Assembly: GCA_022820125.1 (NCBI GenBank)
Contig: JAJEGA010000027.1
Span: 32,754-96,753 of the forward strand
Source: Anaerolineae bacterium
Lineage (GTDB): Bacteria; Chloroflexota; Anaerolineae; Aggregatilineales; Phototrophicaceae
Direction: 5' to 3'
DNA length: 64,000 nucleotides
Positions within the stretch are counted from its first letter, which is position 1. Each line of letters begins with the position of its first letter. Positions 17,422 through 25,492 of the stretch are shown one piece after another. The position numbers and the translations under genes are program-made. The notes under the pieces are model-generated. The model searched no databases. It was given only the letters and a program-made list of their open reading frames with translations, and had not been told where the DNA came from.

Positions 17422-18234
17422 TCAGACGATGTCGTCGTTCTTGGGGATCTGCTTCATGCGTCTGGCGATGCCGAAATGGAAGGCGACGCTCATCAGCGCG
17501 ATGGCGATTACGGTCCATACCCCGGCGATGAACTGCACCGATACGCCCCCTTGCAGCGTATTTTCGGCAAGGTAGGCGACCGGGTTGGTGATCATCAGAA
17601 CGCCTTCCAGTTCCATAGAGGCGGGCGTAGACAGGATTACGGGCAAGTCCAGCACGATATGCAGCCCGGTCATCAATGCGACGACCGTCAGCGCCATCTG
17701 CGTAACCGATTTGCGCGACCGCAGTTCATTGATATCGCCCCGTCCCGTCCAGCCGAGCGCCAGCAGCAGCGCCCCGAAGCCCAGACAAACAAACATTGAT
17801 AGCCAGTCTCCGGCCGCATCCGGGCGGATGAACAGCGCCAGAAAGCCGATCGTAAACGCGCCGGTAACAATGGAAACCAGACGAATCAGATGTGGCGCGC
17901 GATTGACCAGGAAGAACATCAAGGCGCCGACCGCCGCCGAACCCAGATAACCAGCCGACATCGTTATGGCGTCCGCGCCATCGCGAAACTCGATCGTATA
18001 GGCGCCGACCGGCGAAAGCGTGAAACTTTCAACGGCGCCGCCCGTCAACTGCATGGCGAAAGCGGTGAGCCCGCCATGAATGTTGTTGACAAACATGCGG
18101 AATGGGTGAGCTAGCCCGGCAAGCGATTCCACATACCATAGCGCCAATATGCCGATGAACGCGGCTGCAGAGATGACGACATTCCTGCGCACGATCTCGC
18201 GGCGTACCTTGCGCTCTACGAATACCCGCAACAT
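17422..18234 (-). CDS. M50-like membrane protein without protease motif
   Basis: A 270-residue polytopic membrane protein, paralogous to the M50-type protein encoded just upstream. The two align over GGxVxxFTxSPxG and AGYLGxAxxGxxxFxL, followed by further shared helices. At the place of the partner's zinc motif IHEAGHAL, this protein has IHGGLTAF: the catalytic Glu and second His are lost. It therefore cannot work as a canonical zinc protease and may be a binding or regulatory partner. RBS AGAGGGACT precedes the ATG. An 88-base gap separates it from the active paralogue, so they are likely one operon. Confidence 0.75.
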   Translation of the reverse strand: MLRVFVERKVRREIVRRNVVISAAAFIGILALWYVESLAGLAHPFRMFVNNIHGGLTAFAMQLTGGAVESFTLSPVGAYTIEFRDGADAITMSAGYLGSAAVGALMFFLVNRAPHLIRLVSIVTGAFTIGFLALFIRPDAAGDWLSMFVCLGFGALLLALGWTGRGDINELRSRKSVTQMALTVVALMTGLHIVLDLPVILSTPASMELEGVLMITNPVAYLAENTLQGGVSVQFIAGVWTVIAIALMSVAFHFGIARRMKQIPKNDDIV

Positions 18235-18322
18235 AGTCCCTCTCCTTATACTCTGACCTTTGTTCTCTCTCTCTATCGGAGCGCTTCCGACAGCTTAGCG
18301 ACCGCGAAGCCGCTCTGCTCGA

Positions 18323-19390
18323 TCAAATCTCGCCTTTGACGGCGCCGCTGATCTCGCCTCCCGCCGGCTTTAACAAACCAAAATAAACCGCCGCGCCCAA
18401 CATAAATACAGCGATGCCGGACCATATTAACGCGATTATGGATGCGGGCAGCAGCGGCGTGTACTCGGCGGCGAAGGCGGCGGCGTCATTCATGATATTG
18501 CCAATGCCCGCATCGGGAGAGCGGACGAGATATGACAGATCCATAACCGCGTTCAATCCCGTCAATATCGCCAGCGTATTGAGCAGGAAGACATTGACGA
18601 CCCGCGGCGCCAGCCAGCCCAGCGCGACCATGACAACACCAAAGCCAATGCCGATCACGTTCGCGGTCAGGTTGCCGGCGGCATCCGGCGCGGCGTAGAG
18701 CACGGTCAAGATGATGATGGACAATCCCAAAAACACGGAGAGACCGCGCGTCCATTTGGGATTCCGACTCGTCAAGTAAAATAGCGCGGAGCCGAATAGC
18801 GCCGCTCCAAGATAACCCGCTGGCAAGATCAGCGCCGGGTAACCGCCGGCGGTCACGGCGACGCCGGAACCATTTGGCGATACGGTGAATCCTTGGACTT
18901 GACCGCCGGTAAGCAGCGCGGCGAGCGCATGCCCGGCTTCATGGATGAAGGTGACAAATAGATTAACGGGCCAGAGCAAGGGCGCCAAAGCCGCGGTCAC
19001 GAAATCCAAATTGCCGCCTGCGCCCCGCGCGCCGTCGGTGTTCCATAGGAAAAGGGCGAACAGCAGCGCCAGCATCGACACCAACAAACCCTGCCGCCGT
19101 ATCATGGCGTCGGGGTCGGCCTGCGCCTTGTTTCGCTTCCGGCTGCGCCAGAGGAAAAAGATCGCGATGAGCGCAAACGGCAGCCCGCTTGCGAAGAAGA
19201 AGACCGGCAGCGGCAAATTGCTCACGGCATCCACTTGCATTTGGCTGCCCAGCGTTTGTATTTGGCTCGAAACCTCGCTGCCGAGTTCGCCGCCGTTGAC
19301 GTGCTCGGAAGTCAGCAAAGACCCCAACCCTATCCAGGCGACGCTCAAGAGCAGCAGCAGGATCCAGAACCAGCGCGATCGTCTATTCAC
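18323..19390 (-). CDS. M50B-type membrane metallopeptidase
   Basis: A 355-residue membrane protein with an N-terminal helix (WFWILLLLLSVAWIGLGSLL), an extracytoplasmic stretch of ~45 residues, and about eight more hydrophobic segments. The zinc-protease motif is FIHEAGHALAALLTGG near residue 150, followed by FTVSPNGSGVAVTAGGYP and AGYLGAALFG, as in the Peptidase_M50B family. Members may cut membrane proteins within the bilayer, but few have been tested. It is the first gene of a two-gene unit with the motif-less paralogue at 17422-18234, and divergent from the Rieske gene. Confidence 0.8.
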   Translation of the reverse strand: MNRRSRWFWILLLLLSVAWIGLGSLLTSEHVNGGELGSEVSSQIQTLGSQMQVDAVSNLPLPVFFFASGLPFALIAIFFLWRSRKRNKAQADPDAMIRRQGLLVSMLALLFALFLWNTDGARGAGGNLDFVTAALAPLLWPVNLFVTFIHEAGHALAALLTGGQVQGFTVSPNGSGVAVTAGGYPALILPAGYLGAALFGSALFYLTSRNPKWTRGLSVFLGLSIIILTVLYAAPDAAGNLTANVIGIGFGVVMVALGWLAPRVVNVFLLNTLAILTGLNAVMDLSYLVRSPDAGIGNIMNDAAAFAAEYTPLLPASIIALIWSGIAVFMLGAAVYFGLLKPAGGEISGAVKGEI

Positions 19391-19529
19391 AAGCGAGTCC
19401 TCGAAATATCACGTCTGCGAACCTGGATTATAGCGCATCGGCGAATTTGGCGTACCTCGATTCCAAACTTTGCCTCGCTTCTCATTATACGCAATTCAAG
19501 TCGCATACGTTTTTACAATCGTAAATTCT

Positions 19530-19559
19530 TTGTAATTTGATGCTCCCGCCGCATATACT
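19530..19559 (+). promoter_or_regulatory. Promoter for the Rieske oxygenase gene
   Basis: TTGTAA (19530-19535), 18-bp spacer, TATACT (19554-19559), in a locally AT-rich divergent region (19391-19673). The -10 context ATATACTGGCTT matches the acs promoter. The ATG is 115 bases downstream, after GAGGAGA, so the leader is long. Confidence 0.5.
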
Positions 19560-19673
19560 GGCTTTATTCCTGATACGTGGCTGGCGCCGACTGCGTTCTG
19601 ATTGTGAAATCTGGAATAAACGCCATGCGACCTGAACATAGGCGCAAACGACGATACTGAATGAGGAGAGACA

Positions 19674-20789
19674 ATGCGCGCAAAGCTGGACTTGACCGAT
19701 TACAGCCCGGCGGAGACGCTGGCCAAAGCCGCGACGATGCCCGCGCGCTGGTATATTGAACCTGAATTCCTGGACTTGGAAGCGGAGAAGATATTCCATC
19801 GAACCTGGCAGCCGGTTGGCTTGCTGGAAGATGTCGCGCGGATCGGCGACTTCTTCAGCTGCGAAGTCCTGGATCAGCCGCTGGTCATCCTGCGCAATAA
19901 CGCGGGCGAGTTGCGCGCGTTTTATAATGTCTGCCCGCATCGAGCGGCGGTGGTGGCGCATGGCCGCGGCAACCGCAAGAGCTTGCAATGCAAGTATCAC
20001 GGCTGGACTTATGATCTTGACGGCAAGCTGCTGCGCGCGCCCGAGTTTGAAGGTGTTGAAGATTGGGACGCCGAATCTGTCTGCTTGCGCGCGGTCGCTG
20101 TTGCAGCTTGGGGACCCTGGGTATTCGTGAATCTTGATGAGTCCGCCCAGCCTATGTCCGCGACTTATGGCGCAATCGAGCGCGAGATTGCGGCGGCCGG
20201 CTTCAACCTGAACCAGATGCGCCTGGTTGAGCGCCGCGATTATCTGATTGATTGCAATTGGAAAGTTTATGTCGACAATTATCTGGAGGGCTACCACTTG
20301 CCCATCGCCCATCCGGGTTTGTTTCGCGAAGTGGATTATGATCAATATCGCGTGGAGACGCATCGCTATTATTCCAAACAATACGCGCCGATACGCGATG
20401 TGGCGCCCGGCGAAGCGCGCGACCGGCGCTATGTGCGCAGCGGTGAAGCGGAAGAGGACGCGCTCTACTATTGGATCTTCCCAAACGTGATGCTGAACGT
20501 CTACCTGGACAACACCTCTATCAACATCATCATCCCAGTCGGGCATGAAAAGACCTTAACCCGATTCGAATGGTACTTTGAAGCGCCGGGCACGGGCGAA
20601 GGCTGGGAGAGCATGCAGCAGATAATCGCTTTCAGCGACGAAATCCAGCAAGAGGATATCGAATTGTGCGAGTGGGTCCAGCGAGGACTTAGGTCCAAAG
20701 CATACGAGCGCGGGCGCTTTTCTGTGCTGCGAGAAAACGGCGTTCACCACTTTCAGTCTTTGGTGCGCGAGTTTCTGTCGCGGGATTAA
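19674..20789 (+). CDS. Rieske non-heme iron oxygenase, alpha subunit
   Basis: A 371-residue ring-hydroxylating-type oxygenase. The Rieske [2Fe-2S] site is complete: CPHR near residue 87 and CKYHGW about 18 residues later. The catalytic iron site follows in DNYLEGYHLPIAHPGL, with the bridging Asp and two His. The whole is like choline/carnitine/glycine-betaine monooxygenase alpha subunits rather than biphenyl-type ones. It uses O2 and electrons from a reductase; no ferredoxin, reductase or beta subunit is adjacent. GAGGAGA just before the ATG sets the start. Its stop overlaps the stop of the convergent flippase-like gene by 4 bp. Confidence 0.9.
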   Translation: MRAKLDLTDYSPAETLAKAATMPARWYIEPEFLDLEAEKIFHRTWQPVGLLEDVARIGDFFSCEVLDQPLVILRNNAGELRAFYNVCPHRAAVVAHGRGNRKSLQCKYHGWTYDLDGKLLRAPEFEGVEDWDAESVCLRAVAVAAWGPWVFVNLDESAQPMSATYGAIEREIAAAGFNLNQMRLVERRDYLIDCNWKVYVDNYLEGYHLPIAHPGLFREVDYDQYRVETHRYYSKQYAPIRDVAPGEARDRRYVRSGEAEEDALYYWIFPNVMLNVYLDNTSINIIIPVGHEKTLTRFEWYFEAPGTGEGWESMQQIIAFSDEIQQEDIELCEWVQRGLRSKAYERGRFSVLRENGVHHFQSLVREFLSRD

Positions 20790-21784
20790 GCCTCCTCGGT
20801 CGATGCCTCGGCGCTCGATCCGAATGCCATTGCCGGCGAGGCGCCCAATGCCAGCAGCCCGGCGCTTCCCCATATTGCGTAGCTGAATACATTGACGCCA
20901 TGCAGCAGAAAGCCCAGAGTAATCGCCTCGACAGCGCTCATGCCCACGAGTTGGCCCGTCAGCAGTATGGCGGCTTCAAAGGGGCCAAGCGCGGCAACGC
21001 TGACCGGCATGGCGATGCTGATAGATGTCAGGGAGATCCCCAGCGGCAAGCTAATGGCGTAATCCACATTGATGCCCAGCGCAAGGTGCGAGAGCCAAAA
21101 CCCGACGAACGCGGACGCCCAGGCCAGCGCCGTCCACACTGCGGTCGACAGTAGCGTCCTGGGGTCTGTGAGCGGCTGCAATCCATCAAGCAGATGACTG
21201 AGTATGTTTTGCAGCGGAATCCGCCGCAAAGGAGGAACAGCCCTCAGCAATTTGCGCAGCAGACGATGCGCCGCCTCAGGCGCATGGGCGAAGAAAAGCA
21301 AGATCAGGAACCCGGCAATCGCCAATATGCCAAATAGCGCCGCCCTTTCCGCGAGCTCGGCCGGCGCCTCGGGCATTAGACTGACCGTAGCCGCCATGAC
21401 CAATACCAGCATCAACACATCGATCAGGCGTTCCACAACAATGCTGGTGCCCGAGACGACCAACGGCACGCCGCGCCTGGTGGCCAATACGCCGCGCGCG
21501 ACTTCGCCAAGCCGAAAGGGCAGTTGATTGCCCAGAAACATGACACTAATCAGATGGTATGAATCCACAACAGAGATGCGGCCATTTAAGAGGATTCGCC
21601 AGCGAATGGCGCGCGTCAGCAAGGAAATTGCGACAGCCAGCAACGATAGCAGCACATAACCGGGGTCCGCGCCGCGCAGGCTCTCGATGACATCGCTTAT
21701 CGGAACAGCCCGCATAATCAAGGCGAGCGAGACCGCGCTGACGGCGATGCTTGCGCCGATGAACACGAGTCGTCTGGCGCTCAT
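20786..21784 (-). CDS. Lysylphosphatidylglycerol-synthase-TM/flippase-like membrane protein
   Basis: A 332-residue polytopic protein of the UPF0104/LPG_synthase_TM family (MprF flippase half, AglD). Hallmarks are RAIRWRILLNG, the MFLGNQLPFRLGEVARGVLA loop, SIVVERLIDVLMLV, and LTSISIAMPVSVAALGPFEA. There is no aminoacyl-transferase half, so if it works like MprF it moves a lipid or lipid-linked sugar across the membrane. The start is the ATG at 21784; a TTG 39 bases upstream is less likely. Last of three same-strand genes with the glycoside-hydrolase-like and zincin genes, all of envelope type. Confidence 0.82.
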   Translation of the reverse strand: MSARRLVFIGASIAVSAVSLALIMRAVPISDVIESLRGADPGYVLLSLLAVAISLLTRAIRWRILLNGRISVVDSYHLISVMFLGNQLPFRLGEVARGVLATRRGVPLVVSGTSIVVERLIDVLMLVLVMAATVSLMPEAPAELAERAALFGILAIAGFLILLFFAHAPEAAHRLLRKLLRAVPPLRRIPLQNILSHLLDGLQPLTDPRTLLSTAVWTALAWASAFVGFWLSHLALGINVDYAISLPLGISLTSISIAMPVSVAALGPFEAAILLTGQLVGMSAVEAITLGFLLHGVNVFSYAIWGSAGLLALGASPAMAFGSSAEASTEEA

Positions 21785-21857
21785 GCGCTCACCGGCGGGC
21801 GGCGTTTCGAGCTCCCGGCGCAAAGTGGCGCGGCGTGGGGCAGTTTCTTCGCGCCGA

Positions 21858-23522
21858 TCATGGGCTGGGCGATTCCACTAGGATGATCGGCTCGCCGCCG
21901 ATTGCGCTGCTCCGATTGCGCTCAAGATCAGGGAAGCTGTAGTCAGACGCCGGCTTGAGATCAAGCGTGTAGTTGCCATTGATGGCGGGGAACATTGCGG
22001 TCTCGCCGTCGACGAAATGCAGATTTGCGTCCGCGCTCGTTGCCTTCAGCGTCACCGTCAGCGCCTCGCCTGTGTTATTCCAAAGCACAATGATGCGCTC
22101 TCCGCTCGAACGCTGGAAGACGATTTCGGTCACATCGTCGTCAATGCCGGTCAAGCTGATTGGCGCGAAGGCTTGGCTGCCAAACACCTCCGCCAGGACA
22201 AGAAACGCCCGGGCGACTGGACGCGGCGTGTTGGCGTGGGGGTGATGGCTGAAGCAATGCGAGCCGCGCGCGTTGCGATAGATGCCGAAGGCGTCGCCAA
22301 AACAGAGACCGTTCGCGCAGAGTTCGCCGCCATGAGGCTGAAAGTCTGACCCTGCCGGATAGTTGCCGCAATCATCATAAAGCTGATGGTAGAAGACCAC
22401 CTCCACGCCCTTGGACCAGGCGAAAGCGGCGCTCATTACCAGAAAATACGCCTGCTGCCGCGCGGTCGCCAGCCGGCTGCGCTGCTCCGGATTATCCGCC
22501 CAGACGGGACCGGGATAATCGTCCCAAACTGACACGCCGGTTTCATTCAACCAGACCGGCCGCCTAATCTGATATGACTTTAAGGTGTCCTCGACCACTT
22601 TGGCCAGCCATCCGCTGCGCCAGGGGTCATCATAGCTGTGCAGTGCAATCACATCAAAGAACCAATCAAAGCGATCCCGCAGGGGGTCGCTGCGGATCTG
22701 ACGCAGCACGCGCGACAGGAAACCCGGATCATTTGCGTATAGCAAGCCCCCAAATAATACCTTCGCCTCCGGGTCAACCGTCCTGATCACGATTGCCGCC
22801 ACCTTCAACAGGCGCGCGTAAGCCTCGCTGCCTGCGCTCCAGAAATGCGGCACATCGGGCTCGTTCCAAACTTCCCAGGCGCGGATTCCAGCTTCTGCGC
22901 CGAAATTATTATGCTGCGCCAGCACGCCGCCCGGCATGTAGCGCATGACGGCATAATGCACGTATTGCGCCCAAGGATTGTCCAAATTGATCGCGACATC
23001 GGGTCCCCCGCTGTCCGTGCCGTCGGCAAAAATCGGCTGGAACAAATTGGAAATGCTGTCCCCGGCTTGCCAGAAAACGGGCCTGCCCAAAAGAATGGCG
23101 TTGGTCCGCAGGCCGTGGCGGATATCGGTCGCGACCAGCTTGTCATAAGCCAGCCAGTTATATTCTCCCGGCTGAAGCTCGACGCGATCCCAATACAGCG
23201 GCCAGCGATTCCAGCCCGAGCCGAGAATCAAGGCGTTTCGATAACGTTCGGGACCCATATTGTTGTCGATGAAGCCGACGAAAGTGATGCCGAGCCGCTC
23301 GGCGCGGATATAGTCGCCGGCATCAATGAGCCCGCCCGGCGCCGTGGTGGGCACAGCTGGAATCTGCGCGCTAGACGCGTGACTCGCGAGCAGCGCTGCA
23401 GCGATGATGATTAGCAGCGATAACCTTGCGGCGCGACCGTGCTTGGCGAGAATACGAGTCAACGCGTTTCCTGCCAGGTCGTCCGGGAATCCACAGTGGA
23501 GAGCTATGCTTCTGTCATTCAC
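21858..23522 (-). CDS. Secreted glycoside hydrolase-like protein, clan GH-A
   Basis: A 554-residue protein with a long basic N-terminus and one hydrophobic segment (LSLLIIIAAALLASHASSAQ) that is either a signal peptide or an anchor. The barrel looks like clan GH-A: RAWEVWNEPDVPHFW carries the acid/base Asn-Glu pair at the end of strand 4, and VWLNETGVSVWDD the presumed nucleophile Glu at strand 7. A beta-rich C-terminal domain (ERIIVLWNNTGEALTVTLKA) follows, as in GH39/GH5-like enzymes. Cysteine pairs in ELCANGLCFG may form disulfides outside the cell. The substrate is unknown. The 113-base gap to the upstream gene has no clear promoter. Confidence 0.75.
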   Translation of the reverse strand: MNDRSIALHCGFPDDLAGNALTRILAKHGRAARLSLLIIIAAALLASHASSAQIPAVPTTAPGGLIDAGDYIRAERLGITFVGFIDNNMGPERYRNALILGSGWNRWPLYWDRVELQPGEYNWLAYDKLVATDIRHGLRTNAILLGRPVFWQAGDSISNLFQPIFADGTDSGGPDVAINLDNPWAQYVHYAVMRYMPGGVLAQHNNFGAEAGIRAWEVWNEPDVPHFWSAGSEAYARLLKVAAIVIRTVDPEAKVLFGGLLYANDPGFLSRVLRQIRSDPLRDRFDWFFDVIALHSYDDPWRSGWLAKVVEDTLKSYQIRRPVWLNETGVSVWDDYPGPVWADNPEQRSRLATARQQAYFLVMSAAFAWSKGVEVVFYHQLYDDCGNYPAGSDFQPHGGELCANGLCFGDAFGIYRNARGSHCFSHHPHANTPRPVARAFLVLAEVFGSQAFAPISLTGIDDDVTEIVFQRSSGERIIVLWNNTGEALTVTLKATSADANLHFVDGETAMFPAINGNYTLDLKPASDYSFPDLERNRSSAIGGEPIILVESPSP

Positions 23523-23635
23523 ATCCTTGAGGGTAATTCAAGCTGTGGATTGGCGCTAGTATCATAGGCGCGCGACGTTGGCTGGGTTTTCTTTTGGATA
23601 GCGCAAATGGGTGAATGTTGTCGGATGAGGTCCCG

Positions 23636-24802
23636 TTACCACCACCATCGCGCTGGATTCATCGGGTCCTCAAGGAAGCCGGAATCGCCGGGAAAGGTGC
23701 CGGCGCGGCCTTCCATTTGCTGGGCGGCATCCCGACGATAAAGCTCGCATTCGTATTCGTTGAGCCAGCCGTGCTCTCCAGCGACCCCTCTTCCTTCGCG
23801 GTCTTGGTAGACATGGCAGGCTTCGTGCACGAAGAATTCCGCCATTGTATGGATGTCCTGCATAGTCATTGGCTTGCTTGGGGAGAAGGGCCCGTGGTGG
23901 AAGGAAACTATGCCCGTTGCGCCGGCGACGCCGCTGGTGCAATTGTGGCATTCCCGCACTTCGCTGATGGCATTGACGACGTATCGATAATAATGGGGTA
24001 ACTGCGCGCGAAGCAACTCGAAGCCGCGAAGCGCGTAATCGGTGAAGCCAGCGCTCAACTCGATGATGGGGATGTGCCCGTGATGGCTGTAGGCTCCGGC
24101 TGGCGGGAACGGCGGCAAGCGCTTGCTCGGCGAACAGCGGTTGTGCTGGCGCGCCCAGTAACCAAAAATCCATTCATGCTCGGCTTGGCAATCCCAGCCG
24201 ACCTGGCAGCAGTTGTCGGCGCCAGCGGGAATCGACACCGGCGCAGCATACCCGCCGCTGGCTGGGGCGCCGCATTGCCCGTTCTGATAGGCGTGATAGC
24301 CATTGATCCAGTCTTGGTCGCTATGACATTGCCGATCGATGCCACAGCAGTTGTCGCTGACTTGGCTGCTGGCTGCAGGCTGTGGCGCGCTCGCCGGCGT
24401 ACTGCCTGACGGCGCTTGGCATTCTCCGTTTTGGTAGGCCTGCCAGCCGCCGATCCAGTCCAGATCACTATGACATTGCCGGTCGACTTGACAGCAGTTG
24501 TCGATATTGACCCCGACGGCGGCAGCCGGCTGCGACGCTGGCGTCTCGATGCGTTCGTGCGAAACCCAGCTGGCCATCCAGGCGTCACCCCCACGATTGA
24601 TTCTGAGCCATCGGTTAACCTCAGACCTTATTTCGAGGATTGTGCCAGCCGGCGCCGACTCGATCCACGCGCCGTCGAGGCTTGGCTGCGCGCGGATATT
24701 GGCGTTGACGTTGACGCGAATACTGTAGGACTGAGCAGTGACGCCGAGGCTCAGCAATGCCAGCAGCGCGATAAAGATGATTATTGCTAAGCCTTTGGTC
24801 AT
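23636..24802 (-). CDS. Secreted SH3 / Cys-repeat / HEXXH zincin-like protein
   Basis: A 388-residue secreted protein. Signal peptide AIIIFIALLALLSLGVTAQS, then an SH3-like domain (VNVNANIRAQPSLDGAWIE...WLRINRGGDAWMASWVS). Next come three ~28-residue repeats that start NCC and end in C: NCCQVDRQCHSDLDWI, NCCGIDRQCHSDQDWI, and NCCQVGWDCQAEHEWI, each followed by G(Y/W)xAxQxxxC. The C-terminal domain holds a zinc-protease motif, FFVHEACHVYQD, with a possible third ligand in LNEYECELYRRDA. This architecture is not one I can name. Start ATG at 24802 after CGGAGAAG; a longer frame would read into a repeat element. Confidence 0.75.
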   Translation of the reverse strand: MTKGLAIIIFIALLALLSLGVTAQSYSIRVNVNANIRAQPSLDGAWIESAPAGTILEIRSEVNRWLRINRGGDAWMASWVSHERIETPASQPAAAVGVNIDNCCQVDRQCHSDLDWIGGWQAYQNGECQAPSGSTPASAPQPAASSQVSDNCCGIDRQCHSDQDWINGYHAYQNGQCGAPASGGYAAPVSIPAGADNCCQVGWDCQAEHEWIFGYWARQHNRCSPSKRLPPFPPAGAYSHHGHIPIIELSAGFTDYALRGFELLRAQLPHYYRYVVNAISEVRECHNCTSGVAGATGIVSFHHGPFSPSKPMTMQDIHTMAEFFVHEACHVYQDREGRGVAGEHGWLNEYECELYRRDAAQQMEGRAGTFPGDSGFLEDPMNPARWWW

Positions 24803-24872
24803 GGCATTGATTCCGTTGGCTTCTCCGTTTCGCAGAATATTACCATATGCGGCGGCGCTTGGTCGATACCGC

Positions 24873-25122
24873 AGGGCATTCGGCAGTGTATCCATTTCGG
24901 TGGAATTTAGAAATCATCATCATTCAAGCATCTGTAGGGGCGAGCACGTGGCTCGCCCACTATGTCGCCATTGTAAATGTGGGCGACTCAAGAGTCGCCC
25001 CTACGACGTTCCTTTATTTTGTTGCATTACTTTATTGGACTTACTTCTGTGTCCGCTGTGGTTAAATTTCAGTTTAGTTTTGCTCGTCGCAGCGGATGCC
25101 ATTTTTGATGCGATTGCCCTGG
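24873..25122. mobile_element. MITE-like element A with 9-bp target duplication
   Basis: The right end TGCGATTGCCCTG (25109-25121) is the reverse complement of CAGGGCAATCGCA; the left end CAGGGCATTCGGCA is a decayed match. TCGATACCG lies directly before the left end (24864-24872) and again one base after the right end (25123-25131), a 9-bp target duplication like that of the element at 53209. Inside are two hairpins in opposite orientation (24933-25004). The part 24961 to about 25033 is nearly identical to 55542-55624, and 24886-24932 matches 52087-52134. No coding frame. The whole 24803-25207 gap is otherwise empty. Confidence 0.65.
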
Positions 25123-25140
25123 TCGATACCGCCGCGCGAA

Positions 25141-25169
25141 TTGACGCGACTCGTCGCCAGGGCTATACT
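25141..25169 (+). promoter_or_regulatory. Promoter for the Trm112-like gene
   Basis: TTGACG (25141-25146), 17-bp spacer, TATACT (25164-25169). It sits just outside the right end of the MITE. Confidence 0.6.
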
Positions 25170-25207
25170 CAATTCCAATGATTGGCGCCAAGCGGAAGGG
25201 TCTTGAA

Positions 25208-25447
25208 ATGGCGGCGGTATCCGACGATTTGATGGAAATTCTGCGCTGTCCGGTGGCGGTACATTACAAGGACAAAGGCGACGATCCCGGGCAATTGCGG
25301 CTGGTGCGCGATTGCTGGCTCGTCTGTGATGACAGCGGTTACAAGTATCCGATTCGCGAAGGCATACCGGTGATGCTGGTCGATGAAGGCGAGAAGTGGA
25401 AAGACATTGCCGAAGCGGACCTGCCCGTGCCGCCGCCGGAAGAGTGA
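25208..25447 (+). CDS. Trm112-like protein (UPF0434)
   Basis: A 79-residue protein of the Trm112p-like family: LMEILRCPVAVHYKD at the N-terminus, then CWLVCDDSGYKYPIREGIPVML, the family's conserved YPIxxGIPxML end. The usual four zinc cysteines are reduced: only one Cys is left in the first pair (RCPVA instead of CPxC). Small bacterial Trm112 homologues help or stabilise SAM-dependent methyltransferases. The start at 25208 is chosen because GGAAGGG lies 8 bases upstream; a start at 25178 would add ten residues but sits almost on the transcription start. Convergent with clpB. Confidence 0.8.
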   Translation: MAAVSDDLMEILRCPVAVHYKDKGDDPGQLRLVRDCWLVCDDSGYKYPIREGIPVMLVDEGEKWKDIAEADLPVPPPEE

Positions 25448-25451
25448 GACT

Positions 25452-25468
25452 GGGGGCATAGCGCCCCC
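25452..25468. terminator. Hairpin between convergent genes
   Basis: GGGGGC (25452-25457), 5-base loop, GCCCCC (25463-25468), between the stops of the Trm112-like gene and clpB. It could end both transcripts; the following T-run is short. Confidence 0.45.
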
Positions 25469-25492
25469 TTACAGCAGCACACTGGCAATAGG

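Noticed and set aside
19485..20546. 353-codon antisense frame across the Rieske gene
   Set aside because: The plus strand has the full Rieske and iron sites with promoter and RBS; the antisense product has no recognisable motif.
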